In this document: positions 20,852 through 30,315 of the stretch, in pieces
Layout: the number at the start of each line of letters is the position of its first letter
How positions within the stretch are numbered: position 1 is the first letter of the stretch
Source: an uncultured Actinomycetes bacterium
GTDB taxonomy: Bacteria > Actinomycetota > Actinomycetes > Nanopelagicales > Nanopelagicaceae
DNA length: 55,626 nucleotides
NCBI GenBank assembly: GCA_903871555.1
Contig: CAIQHM010000028.1
Location: 1-55,626, forward strand
Direction: 5' to 3'
Notes under the pieces: generated by a model
Database searches by the model: none
Told to the model about the DNA's origin: nothing
Seen by the model: the letters and a program-made list of their open reading frames with translations, nothing else
Made by a program: the position numbers and the translations under genes

Positions 20852-23800
20852 ATGAAAACTCCATCCACTCTGCGCAGCGCTATGTTAGAGCGCGTAATTA
20901 TCGCGGATGGCGCAATGGGCACGATGTTGCAAGAGGCGAATCCTTCGTTGGAAGATTTCCAAGGCCATGAAGGTTGCAATGAAATTCTCAATGTTTCACA
21001 ACCTGAATTGGTTAAATCGGTGCATCGTCGCTATCTCGAAGTCGGTGTAGATGCAATTGAAACAAATACCTTCGGTGCGAATTGGGCAAATTTGGCTGAG
21101 TACGGAATTGAAGATCGAATTTATGAACTTGCTTTTGCTGGCGGAAAACTGGCAAAGGAGGTGGCATCAGAATTTTCAACTAAAGATAAGCCACGATGGG
21201 TTCTTGGTTCACTGGGGCCGGGCACAAAACTTCCAACGCTTGGTCATACCGAATATGTAAAATTGAAAGAGGCTTATTTCACAGCCTCTAAAGGACTTCT
21301 AGATAGCGGTGTCGATGCGCTGCTTATCGAAACCACCCAGGATTTATTACAAGCCAAAGCTGCAATAAATGGTGCGCGCGAAGCTATCGATAAATGTGAT
21401 CGCGATATTATTTTGATTGCCCAAGTAACAGTTGAGGCCACTGGAACAATGCTTCTTGGTTCCGAAATTGGTGCAGCACTCAATGCTTTAGAGCCGCTAG
21501 GAATAGATTTAATTGGCCTCAATTGTGCAACTGGACCGGCAGAGATGAGCGAGCATCTTCGCGTACTCTCAAAGAATAGTTCGGTTGCAATTTCGGTTAT
21601 GCCGAACGCTGGCTTGCCGCAACTTGGCGCCAATGGAGCGACATATCCATTGGGCCCAGATGAACTTGCTAATTATCTTGGAGATTTTGTTGAATCATAT
21701 GGTCTAACACTTATTGGTGGTTGTTGTGGAACTACACCCGAACATTTGAAGGCCGTTGTAGATAAATTGGACCATCATGCGATTGTTAAAAGGAAGGTTG
21801 CAAGAGAAATCGGCGCTTCTTCGTTATATCAATTTGTACCTTTCCGCCAAGATTTAACTTATATGGCAATCGGTGAACGGGCTAACGCAAATGGCTCACG
21901 TGCTTTTCGCGACGCTCTTCTCGAGCAGGATTGGCAAAGTTGTATTGAAATTGCGCGAGATCAAATCCGCGACGGTGCACATATGTTGGATCTTTCAGTT
22001 GATTATGTTGGACGCGATGGTGTTGCAGATATGCATGAATTAGCCTCCCGTTTAGCAACAAGTTCAACTCTTCCCATAGTGCTCGATTCAACTGAACCTG
22101 CAGTTTTAAAAGCTGGACTCGAACATCTAGGTGGGCGCTCAGTAATCAACTCTGTTAACTATGAAGATGGTGATGGTCCCACTTCAAGATTTGCAAAGAT
22201 TATGCCCCTGGTTAGGGAGCATGGCGCTGCAGTTGTGGCCTTAACTATCGATGAAACAGGACAAGCTCGAACCCAAGAATGGAAAGTCGCAGTTGCAAGT
22301 CGCCTTATTGAAGATCTGACAAAGAATTGGGGGATGCAGACAAGTGATATTTTGATTGATTGTTTAACTTTCCCAATTGCAACCGGGCAAGAAGAGACCA
22401 GACGAGATGGCATCGAAACCCTCAACGCGATTGCTGAATTGAAGCAAAAATATCCCGATGTGCAAACAACGCTTGGAGTATCCAATGTCTCCTTCGGTTT
22501 AAATCCAGCAGCACGCATTGTATTAAATTCAGTATTTCTAGCGGAAGCGGTAAAGGTTGGCCTAGATTCCGCAATTGTTCACCCTTCTAAAATTACGCCG
22601 ATAGCCCGAATCGAACCAAAACAATTGGAAGTTGCATTAGATCTAATTTATGATCGCCGGACATTTGATGGTGATGCAAACTGCACGTACGATCCACTTT
22701 CACTATTTCTTGAACTCTTTGATGGCGTTGAGACTAAATCTTCAAAGGTAACTAGAGCTGCCGAACTTGCAGCGCTGCCACTTATTGAGAGACTCGAACG
22801 CAGAATTATTGATGGTGAAAAAGTTGGTCTCGAAGCTGATTTGCAAGAAGCGATGGCAGATGGAATTAAGCCGCTTACGATTATCAACGAGCATCTACTT
22901 GCCGGCATGAAGACAGTTGGAGAACTATTTGGAAGCGGCCAGATGCAGTTGCCATTTGTTCTGCAATCCGCCGAGGTAATGAAAACTGCCGTTGCGTTAT
23001 TGGAACCTCATATGGAGAAGACCGAAGATGCTGGCAAGGGAAAAATCCTGCTTGCAACAGTTAAGGGCGATGTACACGACATCGGCAAGAATCTTGTAGA
23101 TATCATTCTTGCAAATAATGGCTACACAACAGTAAATATTGGAATTAAGCAGACGGTTAACCAGATAATTGATGCCGCAACTGAATCAAAGGTTGATGTG
23201 ATTGGGATGTCAGGATTATTGGTCAAATCAACTGTGATTATGAAAGAGAATTTGGAAGAACTTACCTCCCGCGGTTTAGCAGAGGAATGGCCCATTATCT
23301 TGGGCGGAGCAGCGCTAACACGTAGCTTTGTAGAACAAGATTTAGCCGGCGCATTTGATGGAACTGTTCGATATGCCAAGGATGCATTTGAAGGTTTAAG
23401 TCTGATGGATTCGATGATGGCTATTAAGCGCGGCGATAAATCTGCAACACTTCCGCCCCTTCGCGAGCGGCGAACACCCAACACAAGAGCTAATAGAGAA
23501 GTGAATCTAGATACAAAACGTAGTGACGTCGCTAGTGATAACAAAGTTCCAACGCCACCTTTCTACGGTTCTCGTATTGTTAAAGGTATTCCGCTTGCAT
23601 CATATTTAGGATCACTCGATGAACGAGCACTCTTCGTTGGGCAATGGGGGCTGCAAGGAAAACGCGGAGAATACGAGAAGATGGTTGAAGAAGAGGGCAA
23701 ACCAAGGCTTCGAACTTTGCTCAATGATGTGCAAGCAAATGGTTGGTTAAACGCTGCAGTCGTTTATGGATATTTCCCTTGCTACAGCGAAGGAAATGAT

Positions 23801-24340
23801 CTAGTTATTCTGCATCACGAGGGCCCCTTGAAGGGGAGCGAACGAACAAGATTTACTTTCCCAAGGCAGAGCCGTGATCAGAGATTGTGTTTAAGTGATT
23901 TCTTCCGCGAAAAATCGAGCGGAGTTATTGACACTGTCGCCTTCCATATTGTCACAATGGGCCAGAGCGTAAGTGATGCTACTTCTAAATTATTCGCTGC
24001 TAATGAGTACCGAGAATACTTGGAATTGCACGGGCTATCAGTGCAACTTACAGAAGCACTGGCCGAGCATTGGCATAGTCGGATCCGTGAAGAACTAGGT
24101 TTTGCAAGTGAAGATGCCACAGGCATTGCAGAAATATTAGATCAGGGTTATCGCGGCTCGCGCTACTCATTTGGCTATCCAGCATGTCCAGATCTTGAAC
24201 AACAACGACAACTATGTGAATTACTTGAACCAGAACGCATTGGCGTCGAACTTAGCGAAGAGTTCCAATTACATCCTGAACAATCTACATCTGCGATTAT
24301 TGTGCATCATCCGCAGGCAAAATACTTCAACGCAACATGA
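20852..24340 (+). CDS. metH: cobalamin-dependent methionine synthase
   Basis: ADGAMGTMLQ...GGCCGTTPEH...B12-binding DVHDIGKN...C-terminal activation domain; 1162 aa. Confidence 0.97.
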   Translation: MKTPSTLRSAMLERVIIADGAMGTMLQEANPSLEDFQGHEGCNEILNVSQPELVKSVHRRYLEVGVDAIETNTFGANWANLAEYGIEDRIYELAFAGGKLAKEVASEFSTKDKPRWVLGSLGPGTKLPTLGHTEYVKLKEAYFTASKGLLDSGVDALLIETTQDLLQAKAAINGAREAIDKCDRDIILIAQVTVEATGTMLLGSEIGAALNALEPLGIDLIGLNCATGPAEMSEHLRVLSKNSSVAISVMPNAGLPQLGANGATYPLGPDELANYLGDFVESYGLTLIGGCCGTTPEHLKAVVDKLDHHAIVKRKVAREIGASSLYQFVPFRQDLTYMAIGERANANGSRAFRDALLEQDWQSCIEIARDQIRDGAHMLDLSVDYVGRDGVADMHELASRLATSSTLPIVLDSTEPAVLKAGLEHLGGRSVINSVNYEDGDGPTSRFAKIMPLVREHGAAVVALTIDETGQARTQEWKVAVASRLIEDLTKNWGMQTSDILIDCLTFPIATGQEETRRDGIETLNAIAELKQKYPDVQTTLGVSNVSFGLNPAARIVLNSVFLAEAVKVGLDSAIVHPSKITPIARIEPKQLEVALDLIYDRRTFDGDANCTYDPLSLFLELFDGVETKSSKVTRAAELAALPLIERLERRIIDGEKVGLEADLQEAMADGIKPLTIINEHLLAGMKTVGELFGSGQMQLPFVLQSAEVMKTAVALLEPHMEKTEDAGKGKILLATVKGDVHDIGKNLVDIILANNGYTTVNIGIKQTVNQIIDAATESKVDVIGMSGLLVKSTVIMKENLEELTSRGLAEEWPIILGGAALTRSFVEQDLAGAFDGTVRYAKDAFEGLSLMDSMMAIKRGDKSATLPPLRERRTPNTRANREVNLDTKRSDVASDNKVPTPPFYGSRIVKGIPLASYLGSLDERALFVGQWGLQGKRGEYEKMVEEEGKPRLRTLLNDVQANGWLNAAVVYGYFPCYSEGNDLVILHHEGPLKGSERTRFTFPRQSRDQRLCLSDFFREKSSGVIDTVAFHIVTMGQSVSDATSKLFAANEYREYLELHGLSVQLTEALAEHWHSRIREELGFASEDATGIAEILDQGYRGSRYSFGYPACPDLEQQRQLCELLEPERIGVELSEEFQLHPEQSTSAIIVHHPQAKYFNAT

Positions 24341-24981
24341 GACCTAAAGCGGTATTTTTCGACATGGATGGAACGCTCATCGATTCTGAGCCCCTCTGGT
24401 TTGAAAATGAAGTGAAATTAATGGCGCAGTTCGATTATGCGTGGACGCTAGAAGACCAGGCGAATTGCGTTGGTGGTCCGATTCAAAAAACTGGAAATTA
24501 CATGGCTGCAATCGTTGCGGGTGAAAATCAACCAGAATTCTTTATGGAGTCTCTGATTGCAATGGTTAGTGCAGATTTTGAAGAGCGCTTAACCTTTATG
24601 CCTGGCGCCCTCGAATTATTGAAAGAGCTATCTGCACAAGGCGTAAAACTAGCTTTAGTTTCAGCAAGCCCAAGGCAGATGTTGGAAGCAACTTTTCGGG
24701 TACTAGGCGGAAATTATTTGGAACTTTTAATTTCAAGTGACGATGTAGTCAATCCAAAACCAAGCCCGGAATGTTATTTAAAAGCCGCTAAGTACTTCAA
24801 TCTAGATATCGCTGATTGTTTGATTCTTGAGGATTCCGGAACCGGAGTTTTATCAGCACGGGCAAGTGGCGCCAGAGTCGTTGCAATCCCACATTTGGTT
24901 AAAATTACGGGGGATAAGCAAGTTGTGGTCGTTGAATCATTAGCAGGAATGAGTGTGGAACAACTCTTTTTGCTCCACTAG
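24337..24981 (+). CDS. HAD family phosphatase
   Basis: VFFDMDGTLIDSEPLW...KPSPECYLKAA...LEDSGTGVLSARASGA. Confidence 0.92.
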   Translation: MRPKAVFFDMDGTLIDSEPLWFENEVKLMAQFDYAWTLEDQANCVGGPIQKTGNYMAAIVAGENQPEFFMESLIAMVSADFEERLTFMPGALELLKELSAQGVKLALVSASPRQMLEATFRVLGGNYLELLISSDDVVNPKPSPECYLKAAKYFNLDIADCLILEDSGTGVLSARASGARVVAIPHLVKITGDKQVVVVESLAGMSVEQLFLLH

Positions 24982-24990
24982 GATTTGCAG

Positions 24991-25851
24991 ATGGATTCAA
25001 TCGATCGAAATTTTAAAGTTGGCGATCGCGTGCAGTTGACCGATGCTAAAGGCAAGATGCACACAATCACATTGCAGTTGAATCAAGAATGGCACACTCA
25101 TAATGGGTGGCTCGTTCATAATGAAGTAATCGGATTACCCGAAGGTTCGGTAGTTGAAACAACTGGTGGTTTGAAATTTTTGGCATTTAAACCTCTTCTG
25201 GCAGATTATGTTCTAGCCATGCCTCGCGGTGCAACAATTGTTTATCCTAAAGATGCGGCGATGATTCTAGGGTTTGCCGATATCGCTCCAGGTTCCCGGG
25301 TATTAGAAGCCGGAGTTGGCTCTGGCGCATTATCGATCTCATTGCTTAGGGCTATTGGAGATCATGGAGTTCTAGATTCCTTTGAAAAGCGTGACGAATT
25401 TGCAACGATTGCCGAGAAGAATATTAAGAATTATTTCGGTACAAAGCCGGAAAACTGGAGTTTGCAATTAGGTGCGGTGCAAGATTTCGCTCACGACAAG
25501 AAATACGATCGCGTTGTTCTCGATATGTTAGCCCCTTGGGAATGCATAAAGATGGCTAGCGAAGTATTAACTCCCGGAGGCGTTTTTATCGCTTATGTAG
25601 CAACGACAACGCAACTTTCGCAAACAGCTGAAGCTATAAAGGCTTCGGCAGCATTTACCGAACCGGAAAGTACTGAAACAATTGTTCGCGGGTGGCATCA
25701 CGAAGGTTTAGCGGTGCGGCCACAACATCGCATGATTGGACACACAGCTTTTCTAATCATGGCAAGAAGACTTGCACCAGGAACAGTTGCACCATCGCGG
25801 CGCAGAAGACCTTCTAAAGGTTCTTACGGAACAAATGAAAGTGAAAGTTAA
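24991..25851 (+). CDS. trmI: tRNA (adenine-58-N1)-methyltransferase
   Basis: RGATIVYPKDAAMILGFADIAPGSRVLEAGVGSGALSISLLRAIG; ATG 24991 favoured over TTG 24985. Confidence 0.9.
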   Translation: MDSIDRNFKVGDRVQLTDAKGKMHTITLQLNQEWHTHNGWLVHNEVIGLPEGSVVETTGGLKFLAFKPLLADYVLAMPRGATIVYPKDAAMILGFADIAPGSRVLEAGVGSGALSISLLRAIGDHGVLDSFEKRDEFATIAEKNIKNYFGTKPENWSLQLGAVQDFAHDKKYDRVVLDMLAPWECIKMASEVLTPGGVFIAYVATTTQLSQTAEAIKASAAFTEPESTETIVRGWHHEGLAVRPQHRMIGHTAFLIMARRLAPGTVAPSRRRRPSKGSYGTNESES

Positions 25852-25857
25852 GAGTTC

Positions 25858-26391
25858 TTAATTAACATTCACAACATCAACAACAAATGCAAGCGTTTCA
25901 TTCGGGCCAATTGGACCTGAACCAGAAGCGCCGTATGCCAGATCTGGTGGGATAACTAATAGCCGGCGTCCGCCAACCTTCATTCCAGGCATTCCTTGCT
26001 GCCAACCTTGGATGACTCCACTCAAAGGAAATATTGCTGGTTGTCCTGTCCAAGAAGATTGAATTACTTTTCCAGTAGCCCAGGAGATTAAAACGTAGTG
26101 GACTGTGAGAGTAGATGTAGCCACTACTTCTGTTCCAGTACCCACAATTATGTCTTTTGAAATCAAAGTTGTTGGTGCGCTTCCTACTGGTTGACCAATT
26201 GTTGGCTCGGCTCCAGCATTAGCTGTAACTGCGAGATACTCGCGTTCTGTGCTTGCCATAGTTTTCTCCTTATTAGCGCTACCAGTTCCGCCATCTAACG
26301 TGCACGAAGTGAGAATTGCAGTCATAGAGAGAGCTCCTACTAATAAGAATTTCTTCGAATTCTTTAGAGTTGAAGTGTTGATGCGAGCCAT
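25858..26391 (-). CDS. FKBP-type peptidyl-prolyl cis-trans isomerase, predicted lipoprotein
   Basis: Signal peptide with lipobox-like LTSC; C-term VIQGWQQGMPGMKVGGRRLLVIPPDLAYGASGSGPIGPNETLAFVVDVV. Confidence 0.9.
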   Translation of the reverse strand: MARINTSTLKNSKKFLLVGALSMTAILTSCTLDGGTGSANKEKTMASTEREYLAVTANAGAEPTIGQPVGSAPTTLISKDIIVGTGTEVVATSTLTVHYVLISWATGKVIQSSWTGQPAIFPLSGVIQGWQQGMPGMKVGGRRLLVIPPDLAYGASGSGPIGPNETLAFVVDVVNVN

Positions 26392-26462
26392 GATTCTCCA
26401 ATTTCTCAGTTTTGAATATCTTTTCTAATGCACATAGGTTACCAAACCGCTAAGGTTTTCTT

Positions 26463-27398
26463 GTGTCAGATGCCAAAACCGAGCGCCTAATTAATCTCAC
26501 ACTAGCCCTGCTCGCAACCAAACGTTATCTGAAGAAATCTGAAATTTTGAGCAATGTTTTTGGCTATGAAGGCTCACAAGAGGCCAAAGAACGGATGTTC
26601 GAACGCGACAAGGATGATCTACGTTCTCTTGGAATAGAAATTGAAGTGGGTGACCTAGATATCTTTTTTGAAGATGAACCCGGCTATCGCATTCCGCAGA
26701 AATCTTATGAACTATCTGTACCTCAACTTACCGGTCGCGAACTGGCGCTACTTTCCATAGCCTCGAAGCATTGGAATGATTCAATTCTGGCACCAAGCGC
26801 TCAATCAGGTATTCGCAAACTGCAATCACTCGGTATTCCGGCGGAGGTTGATTTCGACTTCCGCATGAAATATCGTTTTGAAAATCCAACTGCGCTACTT
26901 GATGACATCACTCGTGCGATTAACCAGAAATCAAAGATTACTTTCTCTTATGATTCTAAGAAGTTGCAAGTCAGGCATGTCGAGGCTTATCGAGTTCTCT
27001 TCTGGAATGGATTTTGGTATCTAATCGGCATGGATTTAGACCGGCAAGATATAAGGATATTTAAGATATCTCGGATAGTTTCGACGATCACTCTTGCCAA
27101 GAAGAAAAATGATTACCAGGTTCCGGAAAATTTCGATTCGAAGAGCTTTTTGCCGAAGAGCAATCCAAATATTTTGACACGAGCCAGGATAGATATTCGC
27201 AAAGACACGGCTCTGATATTGCGCAATCGTGGAACCTTAATACAACAGGGAGTTGAATATGACACCTTCGAGATTAGCTATGAAAATCAATTAGCATTTC
27301 TGCGCGAGCTAATCTGGTATGAAACTAATGTGAAGGTCATCGAACCGCTTGACTTGAGAGATGCATTAGTAGAACTTCTATCAGGGTCTATCCGATGA
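26463..27398 (+). CDS. pafB: WYL-domain transcriptional regulator, PafB-like
   Basis: HTH N-term, ...HVEAYRVLFWNGFWYLIGMDLDRQDIRIFKISRI; adjacent to second WYL protein and tatA/C. Confidence 0.85.
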   Translation: MSDAKTERLINLTLALLATKRYLKKSEILSNVFGYEGSQEAKERMFERDKDDLRSLGIEIEVGDLDIFFEDEPGYRIPQKSYELSVPQLTGRELALLSIASKHWNDSILAPSAQSGIRKLQSLGIPAEVDFDFRMKYRFENPTALLDDITRAINQKSKITFSYDSKKLQVRHVEAYRVLFWNGFWYLIGMDLDRQDIRIFKISRIVSTITLAKKKNDYQVPENFDSKSFLPKSNPNILTRARIDIRKDTALILRNRGTLIQQGVEYDTFEISYENQLAFLRELIWYETNVKVIEPLDLRDALVELLSGSIR

Positions 27399-28327
27399 GC
27401 GAGACTGCCCTTGATAGAACTGCGCGTGCCTTAGATTTAGTCCCGTATCTTCTAGAGCACCAAGGTATTTCAACGCGCGAATTAGCTGATGTTTTTGGAG
27501 TCTCCGAGAAACAGATCAATGAGGATTTGGTTCTAATTCATATGTGCGGATTGCCTGGATATACACCACTCGAACTTATAGACATGTATTACGAAGATGG
27601 GTATGTCACGGTCTCGGATCCACAAAGCTTGAACAAACCTCGCAAAATGAACCGCAGCGAGATGACCTCACTTCTGGTCTCTCTTGATCTCATGGCGACT
27701 CTTAGATCTGATGAGATTGCTAGCGAGATCGCAATCCTGCAAGAAAAACTTCGGACGAGTTTGCAGGTCGAGAATCCAATTGTTGTAATCCAAGATGCAA
27801 GTGCATCGCCATTCTTGAAGAATTTAGAGGATGCAATCTCTAAATCAGCCCCAGTTAGGATTATCTATCTAAGTGGAAGCAAAGATGAACGCACTGAACG
27901 GATAATCCTGCCTCTTGAGCTCTATATCGATAATAAAGCAACTTATCTGAGTGCCTGGTGTCAAAAATCTAATGCTGATAGAACTTTTAGATTAGATCGA
28001 ATCATTAGCTGTGAAACGGTCGACCTCCAAAACTTTACTAGCACAATAAAGTCTTCACAGAACTCCTTCGAGACTGGACAAATAATTATTGAAATTGATA
28101 GCGCAGCACGTAATTTCATCGAGGATAACCGCGCAATTATTGCGAAGATTCGAGAACGAGTTGGAGATCAACCGTTAATCGTTGAATTGAGCGCAATAGA
28201 TTCCAGATGGTTGATTCATACTGTTTTGGGTTACGGGGGTCTAATTAAAGTATTAGAGCCTGCGCAGATCGGTGAAGAGATTGCCGATAAGGCGGCAGCT
28301 ATATGTGCCAGTTATCAGCCCAAATAA
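27395..28327 (+). CDS. pafC: WYL-domain transcriptional regulator, PafC-like
   Basis: LVPYLLEHQGISTRELADVFGVSEKQINEDLVLIHMCGLPGYTPLELIDM; overlaps pafB by 4 nt. Confidence 0.87.
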   Translation: MSETALDRTARALDLVPYLLEHQGISTRELADVFGVSEKQINEDLVLIHMCGLPGYTPLELIDMYYEDGYVTVSDPQSLNKPRKMNRSEMTSLLVSLDLMATLRSDEIASEIAILQEKLRTSLQVENPIVVIQDASASPFLKNLEDAISKSAPVRIIYLSGSKDERTERIILPLELYIDNKATYLSAWCQKSNADRTFRLDRIISCETVDLQNFTSTIKSSQNSFETGQIIIEIDSAARNFIEDNRAIIAKIRERVGDQPLIVELSAIDSRWLIHTVLGYGGLIKVLEPAQIGEEIADKAAAICASYQPK

Positions 28328-28431
28328 CGCAATTCTCGGCCAATCAACGGGTTTGTGCGCTCATTTGGAACTAGTATTTAGCCCTAAGGTTCAAGAGCCA
28401 AGAAAAGATCTAGCGGAAGTGGAGAAGATAA

Positions 28432-28626
28432 ATGTTACGCGGACTCGAAGGTTGGCATTTTGTCGTCATTGCAATTGTTTTTGTTCTTTTATTCGGTGCT
28501 AAGAAGCTACCTGATTCAGCTAAGTCGATAGCTAAATCTCTCAAGATATTTAAGAGCGAGATGAAGGATGGCGATGACAAGAACAAAAAAGATGAAAAAG
28601 GCGACACGACTAAGTCTGACTCATAA
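28432..28626 (+). CDS. tatA: Sec-independent translocase TatA
   Basis: [39 protein letters not shown]. Confidence 0.93.
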   Translation: MLRGLEGWHFVVIAIVFVLLFGAKKLPDSAKSIAKSLKIFKSEMKDGDDKNKKDEKGDTTKSDS

Positions 28627-28652
28627 TCTCTAAAGATTTAGAAGGTTAATTA

Positions 28653-29429
28653 ATGAAGGAGAACCCGGCGAAAGCGATGCCGTTGGTCTCGCATTTTATT
28701 GAATTGCGCAAGAGATTATTCAAATCCGCTATAGCCATCGCTATTGCTAGCTTTATAGGTTGGTTCCTTTACGAAGTTATAATTAATAAATTGGCTTCAC
28801 CGATATGCGATTTGAAAGCAGCTACGGAATCCGGTGCTAGTGATTGCGGGATTCTTTATATCAATGGTGTTCTTGGGCCGATAGATCTCAAATTCAAAAT
28901 CTCCATTCTTTTGGGAGTCCTAATTGCCGCTCCTATCTGGCTCTACCAACTTTGGGCATTTATTGCGCCTGGCTTGCATAAGAAAGAGCGCCGAAACTCG
29001 ATTCTCTTCGTTATATTCGCAGTTCCATTCTTTGCGATTGGGGTTTATGCAGGTTACTTAGTATTACCGATTGCAGTTGATGTGTTACTGAGTTTTACAC
29101 CTAACTCGCTCTCAAACTTGGTTAAATTTGATGACTACCTCGGTTTTGTCACTCAGTTGATTTTGGTTTTTGGAATAGCTTTCGAATTGCCAGTTTTTCT
29201 GGTCGCTCTGAATTTAGCTGGAATCTTAAGTGGAAGTTCCATTCTAAAACCTTGGCGTTATTCAATATTTGCAATCACGCTATTTTCCGCGATATTCACT
29301 CCCACGGGTGATCCAATCACGATGTTTTTCTTGGCTGTTCCGCTGATACTTCTCTATCTTGCTGCTGGGGGAATCTCCCTTCTAGTTGATCGCAAACGAC
29401 AAAAACGAAGCGCAAGAGAAAATGGATAG
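28653..29429 (+). CDS. tatC: Sec-independent translocase TatC
   Basis: MPLVSHFIELRKRLFKSAIAI...; six TM-like segments; follows tatA. Confidence 0.95.
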   Translation: MKENPAKAMPLVSHFIELRKRLFKSAIAIAIASFIGWFLYEVIINKLASPICDLKAATESGASDCGILYINGVLGPIDLKFKISILLGVLIAAPIWLYQLWAFIAPGLHKKERRNSILFVIFAVPFFAIGVYAGYLVLPIAVDVLLSFTPNSLSNLVKFDDYLGFVTQLILVFGIAFELPVFLVALNLAGILSGSSILKPWRYSIFAITLFSAIFTPTGDPITMFFLAVPLILLYLAAGGISLLVDRKRQKRSARENG

Positions 29430-30315
29430 GCAAGTTCTTGTATTTATAAACCCAATTTCAGGTAAGGGCAGAGCAAGAACATTAGCTTCGGACATACTTC
29501 AATACGCAAAAACTATAGGCGTTGGATGCGTCGTGGTTGAACCAGAGAATGCGGATTTAGTTCTGCCTGATTTAGCAAAGGCCTTGCTGGTAAATAGATT
29601 TGATGCCTTAATCGCAATCGGCGGAGATGGGTTAGTGCATCAAGCGATTCAAATCATTGCCGCTAGCCATACGCCAATTTATGTTGTTCCAGCCGGGACG
29701 GGGAACGATTTTGCGCGCAGTAATAAACTTTTAGAAACTAATCCATCGGAAATTTTCAACACTATCTACGGCAGGAGCCCTGCAACAATCGATGTCGGGC
29801 AAATTAGCCATGCCAATGGCACAAGGATGTTCGCGCAAATTTTGAGCACTGGATTTGACGCGCAAGTTAATGAGCGTGCAAACCGTAATGAAATAGTTGC
29901 GGGCAAGATGAAATACAACTTTGCAACAGCTGCAGTTCTACCCAAATTTAAAGCCATTAACTATGAGTTAGAAATAGATGGTGTTCTACGAAAATTGCCA
30001 GCGATGCTTGTGGCCATCGCTAATGGAGCAACTTATGGCGGCGGTATGCAACTGTGTCCTATGGCCAATAGACATGACGGCTTATTAGACGTAATGATTT
30101 TGCATCCAGTCAGTAAATTAGAATTGATAAAGGTTTTTCCTAAGGTATATAGCGGAAGACACGTAACGCATCCTGCTGTCGAGTTTATTCAGGCAAGAAA
30201 GATCAAAGTTGCAGCAAAAACTGTTGCCTATGCAGATGGCGAACGGATCGGGGAGCTACCCATCACTGTAGAGATCGCGCCACAATCCTTGCTTACCTGG
30301 GTTTCTGAAGGATGA
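29422..30315 (+). CDS. diacylglycerol/lipid kinase family protein
   Basis: VFINPISGKGRA...IAIGGDGLVHQAIQ...VPAGTGNDFARS; ATG 29422 overlaps tatC. Confidence 0.92.
   Translation: MDRQVLVFINPISGKGRARTLASDILQYAKTIGVGCVVVEPENADLVLPDLAKALLVNRFDALIAIGGDGLVHQAIQIIAASHTPIYVVPAGTGNDFARSNKLLETNPSEIFNTIYGRSPATIDVGQISHANGTRMFAQILSTGFDAQVNERANRNEIVAGKMKYNFATAAVLPKFKAINYELEIDGVLRKLPAMLVAIANGATYGGGMQLCPMANRHDGLLDVMILHPVSKLELIKVFPKVYSGRHVTHPAVEFIQARKIKVAAKTVAYADGERIGELPITVEIAPQSLLTWVSEG

Noticed and set aside
23122-23544. 140-aa minus-strand ORF inside metH
   Set aside because: Shadow ORF of the conserved B12-binding region of MetH
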